NCBI RefSeq assembly: GCF_024438035.1 | Contig: NZ_JANFQF010000010.1 | Coordinates: 152,450-216,449, forward strand | Reading direction: 5' to 3' | From: Rhodococcus tibetensis | Lineage (GTDB): Bacteria > Actinomycetota > Actinomycetes > Mycobacteriales > Mycobacteriaceae | DNA length: 64,000 nucleotides | Program-made: the position numbers and the translations under genes | Notes under the pieces: model-generated | Told to the model about the DNA's origin: nothing | Database searches by the model: none | Seen by the model: the letters and a program-made list of their open reading frames with translations, nothing else | In this document: positions 56,315 to 64,000 of the stretch, piece after piece | How the letters are laid out: each line of letters starts with the position of its first letter | Position numbering within the stretch: position 1 is the stretch's first letter

Positions 56315-57319
56315 TCAGTCGCGGCTGAGACGCTCCAGCAGTGCGGCTTTGATCGCCGGACGTCCCGCTGCGACGAGCGTGAAGGTGGCTTCGCGCATGA
56401 GCCGTTCGGCGGTGTTTCCCGCGATCAGTGCGGAGCTGCCCTTGGCAGTCACGAGCGCGGTCGCGGTCCGCACGGCGAGTTCGGATGCCCGCGCACGCGC
56501 GTCGACGATGTCGGCGCGGCCTTCCAACGCCGCGTTGAGGTCGAGCCGTGCTCGGGCGGCCTGTTCCTCGAACGGGTCCGAGTCGACCCCGAGCGCTTCG
56601 AGTTCGCTGATCGCGCGGCGGGTGATGCCCATGGCCATGCACCCGTTGATCCATGACCCGAACAGCTGGCTCTTCGCGAAGTCGTCGGATGAGACGACGG
56701 CGCTTACCAGTTCGCCTGGCACAGCGAGCCCGTCGAAGGTGAGACGAACGGTGTTGGAACCGCGGGCAGCGATCAGCGGCAGTTCTGCTGCGGTGAGTCC
56801 GCGGAGTGGTTGTGCCGGGATGATCACGTGCACGATCGTGTCGTCGAATTCGTCGCGGGCCGAGACCTGAAGCAGGTCGACGATGCCCCAGCCGGTGACG
56901 AATGGTGAAACGCCGTCCAGCACGTACCCGTCCTCGACCCGGCGCGCCCACAGAAGGGGCGGCACGGGAACGGCTCCGGCCAGGGCGACTCCCGCTCGCA
57001 CCGTGCCATCGACGAGCCCGTCGAGATACCGTTCCTGCAGAGTGCTGTTGGGCGACGCCGCGAGGCCGGCAACCACTCCGTGATGCTGCATCCACGTGAA
57101 CGCCGTCGCGAGGCACCCGCCGCACAAGGTCTCCAGAACGTCGACCAGGACGGACGGTGTCACGCTCTCGTCGTCGGGCGCTGCGAGACCGTAGAAGCCG
57201 TCGGCGGCCAACGTCTCGAAATGGCTGTCGGGGATCTCACCGTCGGTATCGACGCTGTCCGCGACCGGGAACAGGACGTTCTCCGCGATCTCTCGCGCCA
57301 TCTCGGTCCAGTTGCTCAC
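56315..57319 (-). CDS. Acyl-CoA dehydrogenase-family protein
   Basis: 334 residues from the GTG at 57319, which is 6 nt after TACGCT. It is a short, divergent acyl-CoA dehydrogenase: N-terminal helical domain (AREIAENVLFPVADSV, ADGFYGLAAP), a middle domain with FVTGWGIVDLLQVSA, and a C-terminal helical domain with a MREATFTLVAAGRP end. The usual catalytic Glu motif is not clear, so it may act in a related hydroxylase/dehydrogenase role. The gene borders the lysine genes; the link is only positional. Confidence 0.8.
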   Translation of the reverse strand: MSNWTEMAREIAENVLFPVADSVDTDGEIPDSHFETLAADGFYGLAAPDDESVTPSVLVDVLETLCGGCLATAFTWMQHHGVVAGLAASPNSTLQERYLDGLVDGTVRAGVALAGAVPVPPLLWARRVEDGYVLDGVSPFVTGWGIVDLLQVSARDEFDDTIVHVIIPAQPLRGLTAAELPLIAARGSNTVRLTFDGLAVPGELVSAVVSSDDFAKSQLFGSWINGCMAMGITRRAISELEALGVDSDPFEEQAARARLDLNAALEGRADIVDARARASELAVRTATALVTAKGSSALIAGNTAERLMREATFTLVAAGRPAIKAALLERLSRD

Positions 57320-57325
57320 GTCCCG

Positions 57326-57331
57326 AGCGTA
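57326..57331 (-). promoter_or_regulatory. -10 element for the acyl-CoA dehydrogenase-like gene
   Basis: TACGCT on the minus strand, 6 nt before the GTG at 57319. Confidence 0.5.
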
Positions 57332-57349
57332 GCCGCTCGAGCGGGGCGA

Positions 57350-58867
57350 TCAGGTGAACTCGACGCCCTGTGCGAGGGGCAATTGGTCGGAGTAGTTGAC
57401 GGTGTTCGTGGCACGCCGCATGTAGGCCTTCCAAGCATCGGATCCGGATTCGCGTCCGCCGCCCGTGTCCTTCTCTCCGCCGAACGCTCCGCCGATCTCC
57501 GCTCCCGACGTGCCGATGTTGACGTTCGCGATACCGCAGTCGGAACCGTCCGCGGCGAGGAACCGTTCGGCCTCACGCTGGTCGGTGGTGAAAATGGAAG
57601 ACGAAAGTCCCTGCGGCACTTCGTTATGCATCGCGATGGCCTGGTCGAACGTGTCGTAGGTGAGGACGTAGAGGATGGGCGCGAACGTTTCTTCCTGCAC
57701 TACCGATGTCTGTGCAGGCATGCGTACCAGTGCAGGGGAGACATAGTAGGCGGAGTTTTCCGCGCCGCGGCGTTCACCTCCGCAGACCACTGTTCCACCG
57801 TCCGCGCGAGCCTTGTCCAGGGCCGTCCGCATAGCGTTGAATGCCTGCTCGTCCACCAGAGGACCGACGAGTACGCCGTCGTCGAAGGGGTTACCGACCT
57901 TCAACGTTCGATAGGCCGAAGAGATCCGGTGCGTCACCTCGTCCGCGATGGAGGAATGCACGATCAACCGACGAAGCGAGGTGCAACGCTGGCCGGCCGT
58001 CCCTGCGGCCGAGAAGACGATTCCGCGCACGGCGAGGTCGAGATCGGCCGACGGGGCCACGACGGCGCCGTTGTTGCCGCCCAGTTCGAGCAGGCTCTTG
58101 CCGAATCGCGCGGCAACTCGCGGTCCCACGGCGCGGCCCATTCGCACCGATCCGGTGGCACTGAGCAACGCGACCCGTGCGTCGTCCACCAGTTGCTCAC
58201 CGACCTCCACTGATCCCTGCACCAGTGCGTGCAGGCCCGCGGGCGCTCCCAGGTCGTGAGCCGCTTGTGCCAGCAGAGCATCGCACGCGATCGCCGTCAG
58301 CGGGGTCTTCTCCGACGGCTTCCACACCACGGTGTCACCGCACACCAAGGCTATTGCCGTGTTCCACGACCACACCGCGACAGGAAAGTTGAAGGCGGAG
58401 ATCACACCAACGACACCCAGCGGGTGCCACGTCTCCATCAGCCGGTGTCCCGGACGCTCCGATGCCATCGTCCTGCCGTACAGCTGCCGTGAGAGACCGA
58501 CAGCGAATTCGCAGATGTCGATCATCTCCTGCACCTCGCCCCGTGCCTCGGATGGGATCTTCCCCGCCTCGAGGGTGACGAGTTCCGCCAGGTCGTGCTT
58601 GTGTTCGGTCAGTAGCTGTCCGAGTCGCCGCACCACGGCACCGCGCTGAGGTGCCGGGACCGAGCGCCACGCCAGGAAGGCCTCGTGTGCCGCAGAGATC
58701 GCTTCGGCGACGTCATCGGGACTGCTCGCACGGACCGCCCGTAGATCGGTTCCGGTGACGGGAGTTCGGGCCACGAGTGAACCGCCGGCAGCGCCGATGT
58801 CGGCGCCGCACCTGACCAGTGCTTCCTCGGCGCGTCGGCATAGCTCCTCGGGGGCGGGAAGGTTCAC
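57350..58867 (-). CDS. pcd: Piperideine-6-carboxylate (2-aminoadipate semialdehyde) dehydrogenase
   Basis: 505 residues. An aldehyde dehydrogenase of the ALDH7 (antiquitin) type: NAD-site block FNFPVAVWSWNTAIALVCG, general base Glu in LELGGNNGAVV, and catalytic Cys in GTAGQRCTSLRR. It oxidises piperideine-6-carboxylate, made by Lat, to 2-aminoadipate with NAD. Its GTG overlaps the stop of the DUF1338 gene by 4 nt. Position and neighbours match Rv3293. Confidence 0.93.
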   Translation of the reverse strand: MNLPAPEELCRRAEEALVRCGADIGAAGGSLVARTPVTGTDLRAVRASSPDDVAEAISAAHEAFLAWRSVPAPQRGAVVRRLGQLLTEHKHDLAELVTLEAGKIPSEARGEVQEMIDICEFAVGLSRQLYGRTMASERPGHRLMETWHPLGVVGVISAFNFPVAVWSWNTAIALVCGDTVVWKPSEKTPLTAIACDALLAQAAHDLGAPAGLHALVQGSVEVGEQLVDDARVALLSATGSVRMGRAVGPRVAARFGKSLLELGGNNGAVVAPSADLDLAVRGIVFSAAGTAGQRCTSLRRLIVHSSIADEVTHRISSAYRTLKVGNPFDDGVLVGPLVDEQAFNAMRTALDKARADGGTVVCGGERRGAENSAYYVSPALVRMPAQTSVVQEETFAPILYVLTYDTFDQAIAMHNEVPQGLSSSIFTTDQREAERFLAADGSDCGIANVNIGTSGAEIGGAFGGEKDTGGGRESGSDAWKAYMRRATNTVNYSDQLPLAQGVEFT

Positions 58868-60099
58868 GATGGTGTCCTCTCTCGGGATCTGTCCTGCTGC
58901 TGTTGGTAGAGCGCGAACGGGTCGTGCACAGGTCTGCCGAGTGTCTCGGCGAGCCAGGGTAGGTGGTAGTCGGAGCCGAAGGCGACCTCCGCACGGTTAC
59001 AGGTGTCTGTCGCCGACGCGGGAAGGAAGTCTTCGTAGACGATCGGTTCGGCGATGTGCCGGCTCCCTTCGCGCCGATACGTGAAATACGCCATTCCTCG
59101 GGATTCGAGTTCGGGTTCGGTGCGCGGAAACTCGCGCTCCCATTCGGCCGCGTCGGCGTCGGCGGCGGCCAACCGGTCGTAGAGTTCCCGTCCGGCCGGC
59201 GTAAGCGCGATGCCGCGAGCTTCGGCATTGCCGAACCGCACTCGCGTCTCGCCTGCGACGACGGATCTGTCGCGGAGGATGAACCGGCGCGGCTCGGCCA
59301 TTGCGCGGAACGAGGTCTGGCGGACGAGAACGTCGGGCCCGTCCCACACGGGCGGACCCTGGATCCGGTCGATCATCGTGATGCCCCGCGCGGTCATGCG
59401 GCGATACAACTCGTCGATGTCGAGGACACGTGGCGTGAGGTGATCGATGTGCGTGCCCGCCACACCGATGTCGGCGGCGACGGGCGACACGGCTTCGAGT
59501 TCGGAGTACCAGGCCTTGTCGATCGGTGCGTCGGAGAGAGCGAACACCGTCGTCGCGAGTGAGACGAATCGCTCGGCGGAGGGAGCGGTCAACCCCCCCT
59601 CCTCGGCAGCCAACGCGGCGAGATGTAGGAGTTCGGTAGGGAACAGCGACCGTCTGGTGAGGAAGTTCTCCAGGCGTGCCTGCAGATCGGCGTCGAAGAA
59701 CCGGCGATCGGCAGTGGTGAGCATCGAGGTGAAGACACCGAACGGGTTGCGGCCCAATTCGATCGAATCGAGCGGGCGGAAGGCTGTCGCCACGAGGGGT
59801 ACGGGAGAGGCGCCGTCGCGCAGGTCGTAGAAGCCGACAGGGTGCATCCCGAATCCGGCGAACAGTATCGCGACCTGGCGCAGTTCCGCGGCACTCCCCA
59901 AGCGGATAGCGCCGTGCCGCTCCGCAGCGACTCGGTCCAAGCTACCGAACCGCACCGCCTTCGCGGGGTTCTGCTCGGCGAGATCGGCGTTGACCTCCGC
60001 GGTCACCTCCACGAGCGTCGTGTAAGCCGGTAGCTCCCGGCCGTACATCGCCGACAGCGCACGGGCGAAGCGGGCTCGGAGCTCCCACGTTTCAACCAT
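58864..60099 (-). CDS. DUF1338 protein, probable 2-oxoadipate dioxygenase/decarboxylase (HglS type)
   Basis: 411 residues from the ATG at 60099, with GGAGG 7 nt upstream; the phase continues to 60552 without family sequence. It belongs to DUF1338/YdcJ, a VOC-like Fe(II) fold. Candidate metal ligands are His in GTHIDHLTPRV and Glu in ELESRGMAYFTY. Characterised members (HglS) convert 2-oxoadipate to 2-hydroxyglutarate and CO2 in lysine breakdown. Here it is coupled to pcd and close to lat and lrpA, which strongly supports that role. Rv3292 is the counterpart. Confidence 0.85.
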   Translation of the reverse strand: MVETWELRARFARALSAMYGRELPAYTTLVEVTAEVNADLAEQNPAKAVRFGSLDRVAAERHGAIRLGSAAELRQVAILFAGFGMHPVGFYDLRDGASPVPLVATAFRPLDSIELGRNPFGVFTSMLTTADRRFFDADLQARLENFLTRRSLFPTELLHLAALAAEEGGLTAPSAERFVSLATTVFALSDAPIDKAWYSELEAVSPVAADIGVAGTHIDHLTPRVLDIDELYRRMTARGITMIDRIQGPPVWDGPDVLVRQTSFRAMAEPRRFILRDRSVVAGETRVRFGNAEARGIALTPAGRELYDRLAAADADAAEWEREFPRTEPELESRGMAYFTYRREGSRHIAEPIVYEDFLPASATDTCNRAEVAFGSDYHLPWLAETLGRPVHDPFALYQQQQDRSRERTPS

Positions 60100-60117
60100 G
60101 ACGCACCTCCGCTGGGC

Positions 60118-60123
60118 TAGCCT
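60118..60123 (+). promoter_or_regulatory. -10 element for leaderless lrpA
   Basis: TAGCCT, followed by 6 nt and the GTG at 60130. It lies in the 30-bp gap to the divergent DUF1338 gene. Confidence 0.6.
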
Positions 60124-60129
60124 GCGCTG

Positions 60130-60594
60130 GTGGTGGATTCTTTTCGCAGCGACACACCCCATACTCCTCTCGACGACATCGATCGAGTACTGATGCAGGA
60201 GTTGGTGGCCGACGGCCGGGCGACTTTGGCGACCCTCGCCGAGAAGGCCGGGTTGTCGATCTCCGCGGTCCAGTCGCGGGTCCGCAGGCTCGAAGCCCGA
60301 AAAATCATTCGCGGATACACCGCCAAGATCGACCCCGACGCGCTGGGGCACGGTTTGTCGGCGTTCGTCGCCATCACTCCTCTCGATCCGTCTCAACCGG
60401 ACGATGCGCCTGCCCGGCTGCGGCACTTGCCTGCCATCGAGGCCTGTCATTCGGTGGCGGGGGACGAAAGCTACGTCTTGCTGGTGCGGGTCGCGTCCCC
60501 CCGGGAGCTCGAACATCTCCTTCAAGAGATCCGCGCTACCGCAAACGTACACACTCGCAGCACGATCATCCTGCAGACATTTTACGACAGCTAG
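60130..60594 (+). CDS. lrpA: Lrp/AsnC-family regulator of lysine genes
   Basis: 154 residues from the GTG at 60130. Helix-turn-helix in LATLAEKAGLSISAVQSRVRRLEARKII, then the RAM ligand-binding domain (GLSAFVAITPLD, CHSVAGDESYVLLVRVA). Lrp proteins sense amino acids; this one lies between the pcd-DUF1338 unit and lat and probably controls both in response to lysine or a product, as proposed for mycobacterial LrpA (Rv3291c). Confidence 0.92.
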   Translation: MVDSFRSDTPHTPLDDIDRVLMQELVADGRATLATLAEKAGLSISAVQSRVRRLEARKIIRGYTAKIDPDALGHGLSAFVAITPLDPSQPDDAPARLRHLPAIEACHSVAGDESYVLLVRVASPRELEHLLQEIRATANVHTRSTIILQTFYDS

Positions 60595-60647
60595 CCGCCT
60601 CGCCGGATGTTTTATCGAATGGGATGCGCCTTACCGGAAATTTGACG

Positions 60648-60653
60648 TAATCT
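60648..60653 (+). promoter_or_regulatory. -10 element for leaderless lat
   Basis: TAATCT, followed by 6 nt and the ATG at 60660. The 65-bp gap after lrpA is AT-rich for this window (TTTTATCGAA, GGAAATTTGACG), a possible Lrp-binding region. Confidence 0.6.
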
Positions 60654-60659
60654 CTCGAT

Positions 60660-62003
60660 ATGAGCACAGCGATTCGATTTCCCGGAGGCGGGGGCGAGTT
60701 GTCCGCCGAGCAGGTCCACGACGTCCTGCGTGCGCGCATACTGGTCGATGGTTTCGACTTGGTGCTCGATCTCGAGCAGTCTCAGGGGACGCATCTCGTC
60801 GATCAGCGAGACGGAACCGTCTACCTGGATATGTTTGGCTTCTTCGGTTCGTCCGCGCTGGGCATGAATCATCCAGCACTCGCGGACAGCGAAAAATTCC
60901 GGGACGAATTGGCGGAAGCGGCGATCAACAAGCCGAGCAATTCGGACATCTACACGGTGCCGATGGCGCGTTTCGTCGATACGTTCTTCCGCGTACTGGG
61001 GGATCCCGCACTGCCGCATCTGTTCTTCGTCGACGGCGGCGCCCTCGCGGTGGAGAATGCGCTCAAGGTCGCGTTCGATTGGAAGAGTCGATTCAACGAG
61101 TACCGCGGTATCGACCCAGCGCTGGGGACCAAAGTGCTGCACCTGACCGAGGCGTTCCACGGCCGAAGCGGCTACACGATGTCGCTGACGAACACCGAAC
61201 CGGGCAAAGTCGCGCGATACCCCAAATTCGATTGGCCGCGGATCGACGCTCCCTACCTGTCCGAGGGACGTGACATCGAGGCGGCCGAGCGGCATGCAGT
61301 GGAACAGGCGCGGCGCGCGTTCGCCGACAATCCCTCCGACATCGCATGTTTCATCGCCGAGCCGATCCAAGGAGAAGGCGGCGACCACCATTTCCGGCCG
61401 GACTTCTTCCAGGCGATGAAACAGTTGTGTCACGAGAACGACGCCCTCTTCGTTCTCGACGAAGTGCAGACCGGATGTGGGCTCACCGGAACCAACTGGG
61501 CATATCAGCAACTTGGCGTACGACCCGATGTCGTGGCCTTCGGGAAGAAGACCCAGGTGTGCGGAATCATGGCCGGTGGCCGGGTCGACGACATCCCGGA
61601 CCACGTGTTCGCAGTGAGTTCGCGCATCAACTCCACCTGGGGTGGCAACCTCACCGACATGGTGCGGTCGCGCCGAATCCTCGAGGTGATCGAGGAGGAT
61701 CGCCTGGTGGACCGGGCCCGCTTGGTGGGTGCGCATCTCCTCGAACGACTCCGTCACCTGGCCCTGGCCAACCCGGAAGTCACCGAACCGCGGGGTCGCG
61801 GACTGATGTGCGCGATCACCCTGCCGACGACGTCTCGGCGGGACCGAGTGGTCGCGGACCTGAGGGAGCGCGAACGGGTACTGGTTCTGCCGACCGGTAA
61901 GTGCGGGATACGGTTCCGTCCCCCGCTGAACGTGACCACTGCGGAACTCGACGCCGCCGTCGATGCACTGGGCCGAGTGGTGGGCGGTACCGTCGACGCA
62001 TGA
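60660..62003 (+). CDS. lat: L-lysine 6-transaminase
   Basis: 447 residues. Class III aminotransferase with DGTVYLDMFGFFGSSALGMNHP, HGRSGYTMSLTNT, the acidic PLP residue in LDEVQTGCGLTGTNWAY and the PLP lysine in VAFGKKTQVCGI. It moves the epsilon-amino group of lysine to 2-oxoglutarate; the semialdehyde closes to piperideine-6-carboxylate for Pcd. Rv3290c is the counterpart, there strongly raised in starvation. The stop overlaps the start of the phosphatase gene. Confidence 0.95.
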   Translation: MSTAIRFPGGGGELSAEQVHDVLRARILVDGFDLVLDLEQSQGTHLVDQRDGTVYLDMFGFFGSSALGMNHPALADSEKFRDELAEAAINKPSNSDIYTVPMARFVDTFFRVLGDPALPHLFFVDGGALAVENALKVAFDWKSRFNEYRGIDPALGTKVLHLTEAFHGRSGYTMSLTNTEPGKVARYPKFDWPRIDAPYLSEGRDIEAAERHAVEQARRAFADNPSDIACFIAEPIQGEGGDHHFRPDFFQAMKQLCHENDALFVLDEVQTGCGLTGTNWAYQQLGVRPDVVAFGKKTQVCGIMAGGRVDDIPDHVFAVSSRINSTWGGNLTDMVRSRRILEVIEEDRLVDRARLVGAHLLERLRHLALANPEVTEPRGRGLMCAITLPTTSRRDRVVADLRERERVLVLPTGKCGIRFRPPLNVTTAELDAAVDALGRVVGGTVDA

Positions 62004-62788
62004 CTCCCATTGCGCTCGCCTCCGTGCCCAACCTCCGAGACGTCGGCGGGTATCGGACCGAAGGCGGGGCCAAAGTGCGCACTGCGGTGTTCTACCGTTC
62101 GACGGATCTCAGCCGGGTGGCGGACACGGACATGCCGTTCCTAGCGGACCTCGGGATTCGAACCGTGTACGACCTGCGGACCGCCGATGAACGCGAAGTC
62201 GCACCCGACAAACTGCCGGACGGAGCTCGCGCGGTCGCCCTGGACGTGCTCGCCGACAAGGGGATCCGGTCGATCCCCGCACAGATGCTCCAGGTGATCG
62301 CCGACCCGATGATCGCCGAACGTGAACTCGGAGGCGGACGCGCCATCGAATACTTCGAGGGAAGTTATCGCGACTTCGTGTCGATGCCGAGCGCGGTGTC
62401 GTCATACCGGGAACTCTTTCGGGACCTCGCGGCGGACGACAGCACACCCGCCCTCGTGCACTGCACCACCGGGAAGGACCGAACTGGGTGGGCCACGGCA
62501 GCACTGCTGTTGTTGCTCGGAGTCAGCGAAGAAGACGTGTTCTCCGACTACCTGCTTACCAATGAGCTTCTGCTACCGTCCTTCGCCGGCGTCTTCGAGA
62601 AGTTCACGGATGCAGGCGGGGACCCTGCGTTGCTCGAGCCCGTGCTCGGTGTTCGTGAGCAATATCTGGAGGTGTCCCTGGCCACCATGCGTAAGCAGTA
62701 CGGGACCGTCGAGCAGTACTTTGCGGACGGACTCGGGCTCGACGCGGGTGTTCAGACTCTGCTGCGGGAGCGCATGATCGCGGACTGA
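62000..62788 (+). CDS. Tyrosine/serine protein phosphatase (PtpB-like)
   Basis: 262 residues from the ATG at 62000, overlapping the lat stop (ATGA). The P-loop HCTTGKDRTG (HC-x5-R) is in the middle and the N terminus has NLRDVGGYRTEGGAKVRTAVFYRS, the Y_phosphatase3/PtpB family pattern. It may dephosphorylate phosphotyrosine, phosphoserine or phosphoinositides, as M. tuberculosis PtpB does. There is no signal peptide. Its coupling to lat is unexpected and its target here is unknown. Confidence 0.88.
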   Translation: MTPIALASVPNLRDVGGYRTEGGAKVRTAVFYRSTDLSRVADTDMPFLADLGIRTVYDLRTADEREVAPDKLPDGARAVALDVLADKGIRSIPAQMLQVIADPMIAERELGGGRAIEYFEGSYRDFVSMPSAVSSYRELFRDLAADDSTPALVHCTTGKDRTGWATAALLLLLGVSEEDVFSDYLLTNELLLPSFAGVFEKFTDAGGDPALLEPVLGVREQYLEVSLATMRKQYGTVEQYFADGLGLDAGVQTLLRERMIAD

Positions 62789-63084
62789 GCGGACAACCCG
62801 AGCGCCGCACCCATCATGTCGGCGCAGAGGTCCCAGATCGACCCGTGCCGGCCGATCGGCAGCACGCCCTGCAATATCTCGGTGATGACCGCGAACGCCG
62901 CGAGCCAGAGCACGGTGACCCGTGGCGTCACGAGCGCATACCGGGAGGCGGCCGCCAGCGCCGCGAACAGCAGGGCGTGCACTACCTTGTCGGCATGGTC
63001 GGGACCCGAGGGCGTTGCCGATGCCGGGGAAAGCAGCATGATCAGCGCCAACCCGGTGAGCGCGACCACCGGCACAGACCGCAT
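62752..63084 (-). CDS. VanZ-like small membrane protein
   Basis: 110 residues from the ATG at 63084. Three or four hydrophobic segments, with SGPDHADKVVHALLFAALA and the VanZ-like ending VITEILQGVLPIGRHGSIWDLCADMMGAALG. The VanZ family confers low-level teicoplanin resistance in enterococci; in actinobacteria its role is unknown. Last gene of a DUF1707-GNAT-VanZ unit; it converges on the phosphatase gene with a 37-nt overlap. Confidence 0.8.
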   Translation of the reverse strand: MRSVPVVALTGLALIMLLSPASATPSGPDHADKVVHALLFAALAAASRYALVTPRVTVLWLAAFAVITEILQGVLPIGRHGSIWDLCADMMGAALGLSAQSAIMRSRSRV

Positions 63085-63086
63085 CG

Positions 63087-63425
63087 TCACCGCTGGACCG
63101 TCAACCCCAACGCCCCCTCCGCGAAGCGTTGTACTGCATCCGATCCGCTCGCGAGCGCGTCCTCGTGGCCGGTCCGCGCCCAGCCGGTGAGGGTCGCAGA
63201 GTCCCCGGCCGGAGTGAGCCCCACCTCGGCGAGCAGTTCGCCGGTGTTGGGCTGACAGATCGCCCACGAATAATGCTCGTCGCTCGACCACTGCGCCGTG
63301 CGGCGGGTGACGTAGCCGGCGTCGTCGATACCGCCGTCCGCCAGGGCAGGACGGTCATCGACCCGCTCGTCGGCGCGCAGGGCCCGCAGGTACCAGCCGC
63401 CGGCATTGACCTCGACAGGTTCCAT
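63087..63425 (-). CDS. Short GNAT-like protein
   Basis: 112 residues, beginning like a GNAT acetyltransferase (WYLRALRADERVDDRPALADGG) with a beta strand WAICQPNTGELLAEVGLTP, but with no acetyl-CoA loop (Q/R-x-x-G-x-G/A) and only about two thirds of the usual length. It may be a truncated or repurposed GNAT fold. It lies between DUF1707 and VanZ-like genes with 1-2 nt gaps. Confidence 0.65.
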   Translation of the reverse strand: MEPVEVNAGGWYLRALRADERVDDRPALADGGIDDAGYVTRRTAQWSSDEHYSWAICQPNTGELLAEVGLTPAGDSATLTGWARTGHEDALASGSDAVQRFAEGALGLTVQR

Positions 63426-63426
63426 G

Positions 63427-63822
63427 TCAGCGATCCCGATCGCGGTCGTCGCGCGTCCCGAAGAGGATTGCGCCGGCGGCCGGGATCATCAGAAAGAACA
63501 ACCAACTGTTGTCGACCGGGACGACGAAGAACAATACGAGCGCCAGTAACGGGATGACCGACATCACGATGCGACGCCAGTTGTGGTCACTCTCGGGTTC
63601 CCGCGACGTGGAGTGTGTCTTGGCCGGCGCTGCGACAGCAGGAGCCGGGAGATCTGTGAACACCTGCTCGAGCTCACCGCGGGTCGTCGCACTGGCCACT
63701 GTGGCACTGCGCTCGTCGAACTCGACGACCGTGAGACGGCCCGCCGCGAAATGCTCGCTCAACATGTCGAGAGCCTGTTCGCGTTCGGCTGTGCCGATGC
63801 GGATTTCGGGAAGGTCGGACAT
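63427..63822 (-). CDS. DUF1707 SHOCT-like domain membrane protein
   Basis: 131 residues. The DUF1707 domain is at the N terminus (IRIGTAEREQALDMLSEHFAAGRLTVVEFDERSATVASATTRGELEQVFTDLP region, positions 7-58), then a linker and two close membrane spans (about residues 86-103 and 107-122) ending RDDRDRDR. It probably forms a small envelope complex with its operon partners; function unknown. TAGTCT lies 6 nt before the ATG. Confidence 0.85.
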   Translation of the reverse strand: MSDLPEIRIGTAEREQALDMLSEHFAAGRLTVVEFDERSATVASATTRGELEQVFTDLPAPAVAAPAKTHSTSREPESDHNWRRIVMSVIPLLALVLFFVVPVDNSWLFFLMIPAAGAILFGTRDDRDRDR

Positions 63823-63828
63823 GCGTAC

Positions 63829-63834
63829 AGACTA
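63829..63834 (-). promoter_or_regulatory. -10 element for leaderless DUF1707 gene
   Basis: TAGTCT on the minus strand, 6 nt before the ATG at 63822 and directly after the accA3 terminator. Confidence 0.6.
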
Positions 63835-63836
63835 CT

Positions 63837-63876
63837 GTGCGCACCTGCCGACCCGGCAGGGTCGGCAAGTGCGCAC
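63837..63876 (-). terminator. Terminator hairpin after accA3
   Basis: Outer arms GTGCGCAC/GTGCGCAC and inner arms TGCCGACCC/GGGTCGGCA form a 17-bp stem with one C-A mismatch and a GGCA loop. It begins 8 bp after the accA3 stop. Confidence 0.8.
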
Positions 63877-63883
63877 GAGTGAG

Positions 63884-64000
63884 CTATTTGAGTTCGGCGA
63901 GGACGGTGCCTTGGGTGATGGCGGCGCCGGGTTCGACGGCCAGGCCGGTGACGGTGCCGGCTTTGTGGGCGTTGACGGGGTTTTCCATTTTCATGGCCTC
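63884..64000 (-). CDS. accA3: Acetyl/propionyl-CoA carboxylase alpha chain, C-terminal end (gene continues outside window)
   Basis: 38 codons plus stop. They read [15 protein letters not shown]... and end in VLAELK: the biotinyl domain with the biotinylated Lys in AMKM. Biotin carboxylase-carrier fusions of this kind (AccA3, Rv3285) supply malonyl-CoA and long-chain acyl carboxylation for fatty and mycolic acid synthesis. Naming as AccA3 rests on gene order; another acyl-CoA carboxylase alpha chain is possible. Confidence 0.82.
   Translation of the reverse strand, partial: EAMKMENPVNAHKAGTVTGLAVEPGAAITQGTVLAELK

Overview
The window is GC-rich actinobacterial DNA. It is most likely from a large-genome Rhodococcus close to R. 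jostii/opacus. The evidence is the gene order, which follows the Mycobacterium tuberculosis stretch Rv3356c (folD) down to Rv3285 (accA3) in blocks, together with a SAM-IV riboswitch, a LexA box of the TCGAAC-N4-GTTCGA type, and many leaderless genes with a TANNNT -10 element. The genus is an inference; membership of the Mycobacteriales is well supported. No tRNA, rRNA, CRISPR array or intact mobile element was seen.

Layout. 1-3.1 kb: end of an iron-siderophore uptake operon (binding protein, permease, ATPase, FhuF-like reductase). 3.2-6.5 kb: error-prone polymerase DnaE2 behind a perfect SOS box. 6.6-9.8 kb: DUF4349 lipoprotein, rhodanese, TDT-family transporter and a divergent LysR regulator. 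9.8-12.1 kb: trmL, mfpA, folD and a DUF3017 membrane protein. 12.1-14.8 kb: metX-metY on the minus strand. Their leader carries a SAM-IV riboswitch and then a short reading frame with four consecutive Cys codons that overlaps the metY start; this is the most unusual feature here. 15-23 kb: icd, an MFS exporter, an exonuclease III family gene, trpS, yhjD, dacB1 and mdh. 23-27 kb: a VOC protein and the sdhCDAB operon.

27-37 kb: nucleoside salvage (cdd-deoA, add, upp, pmmB-deoD), interrupted at 31.4-33.5 kb by a compact four-gene cassette that looks linked to type VII secretion (EspC-like protein, NlpC/P60 hydrolase, small unknown, YbaB-like protein). 36.7-44.2 kb: a crotonase, two M20 amidohydrolases, a GGCT-like protein, an SDR with a sigma-B-like promoter, an LpdA-type flavoprotein and an aminotransferase. 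44.2-47.5 kb: divergent glpK and glpD; glpK is broken by a one-base frameshift. 47.5-51 kb: a membrane protein, an MpaB/DUF2236 oxygenase with a divergent TetR regulator around a 21-bp inverted repeat, and a DUF1353 protein. 50.5-56.2 kb: lhr-nei2 DNA repair operon, with the remnant of a 13E12/DUF222 HNH gene upstream.

56.3-62.8 kb: lysine catabolism. lat makes piperideine-6-carboxylate, pcd oxidises it to 2-aminoadipate, and a DUF1338 (HglS-type) enzyme would take 2-oxoadipate to 2-hydroxyglutarate. lrpA sits divergently in the middle, a tyrosine phosphatase is coupled to lat, and an acyl-CoA dehydrogenase-like gene flanks the block. 62.7-64 kb: a small envelope operon (DUF1707, GNAT-like, VanZ-like) and the biotinyl end of accA3.

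At least sixteen genes in the window have a TANNNT hexamer placed 6-7 nt before an ATG or GTG, which points to leaderless mRNAs. I used that spacing to choose several start codons.
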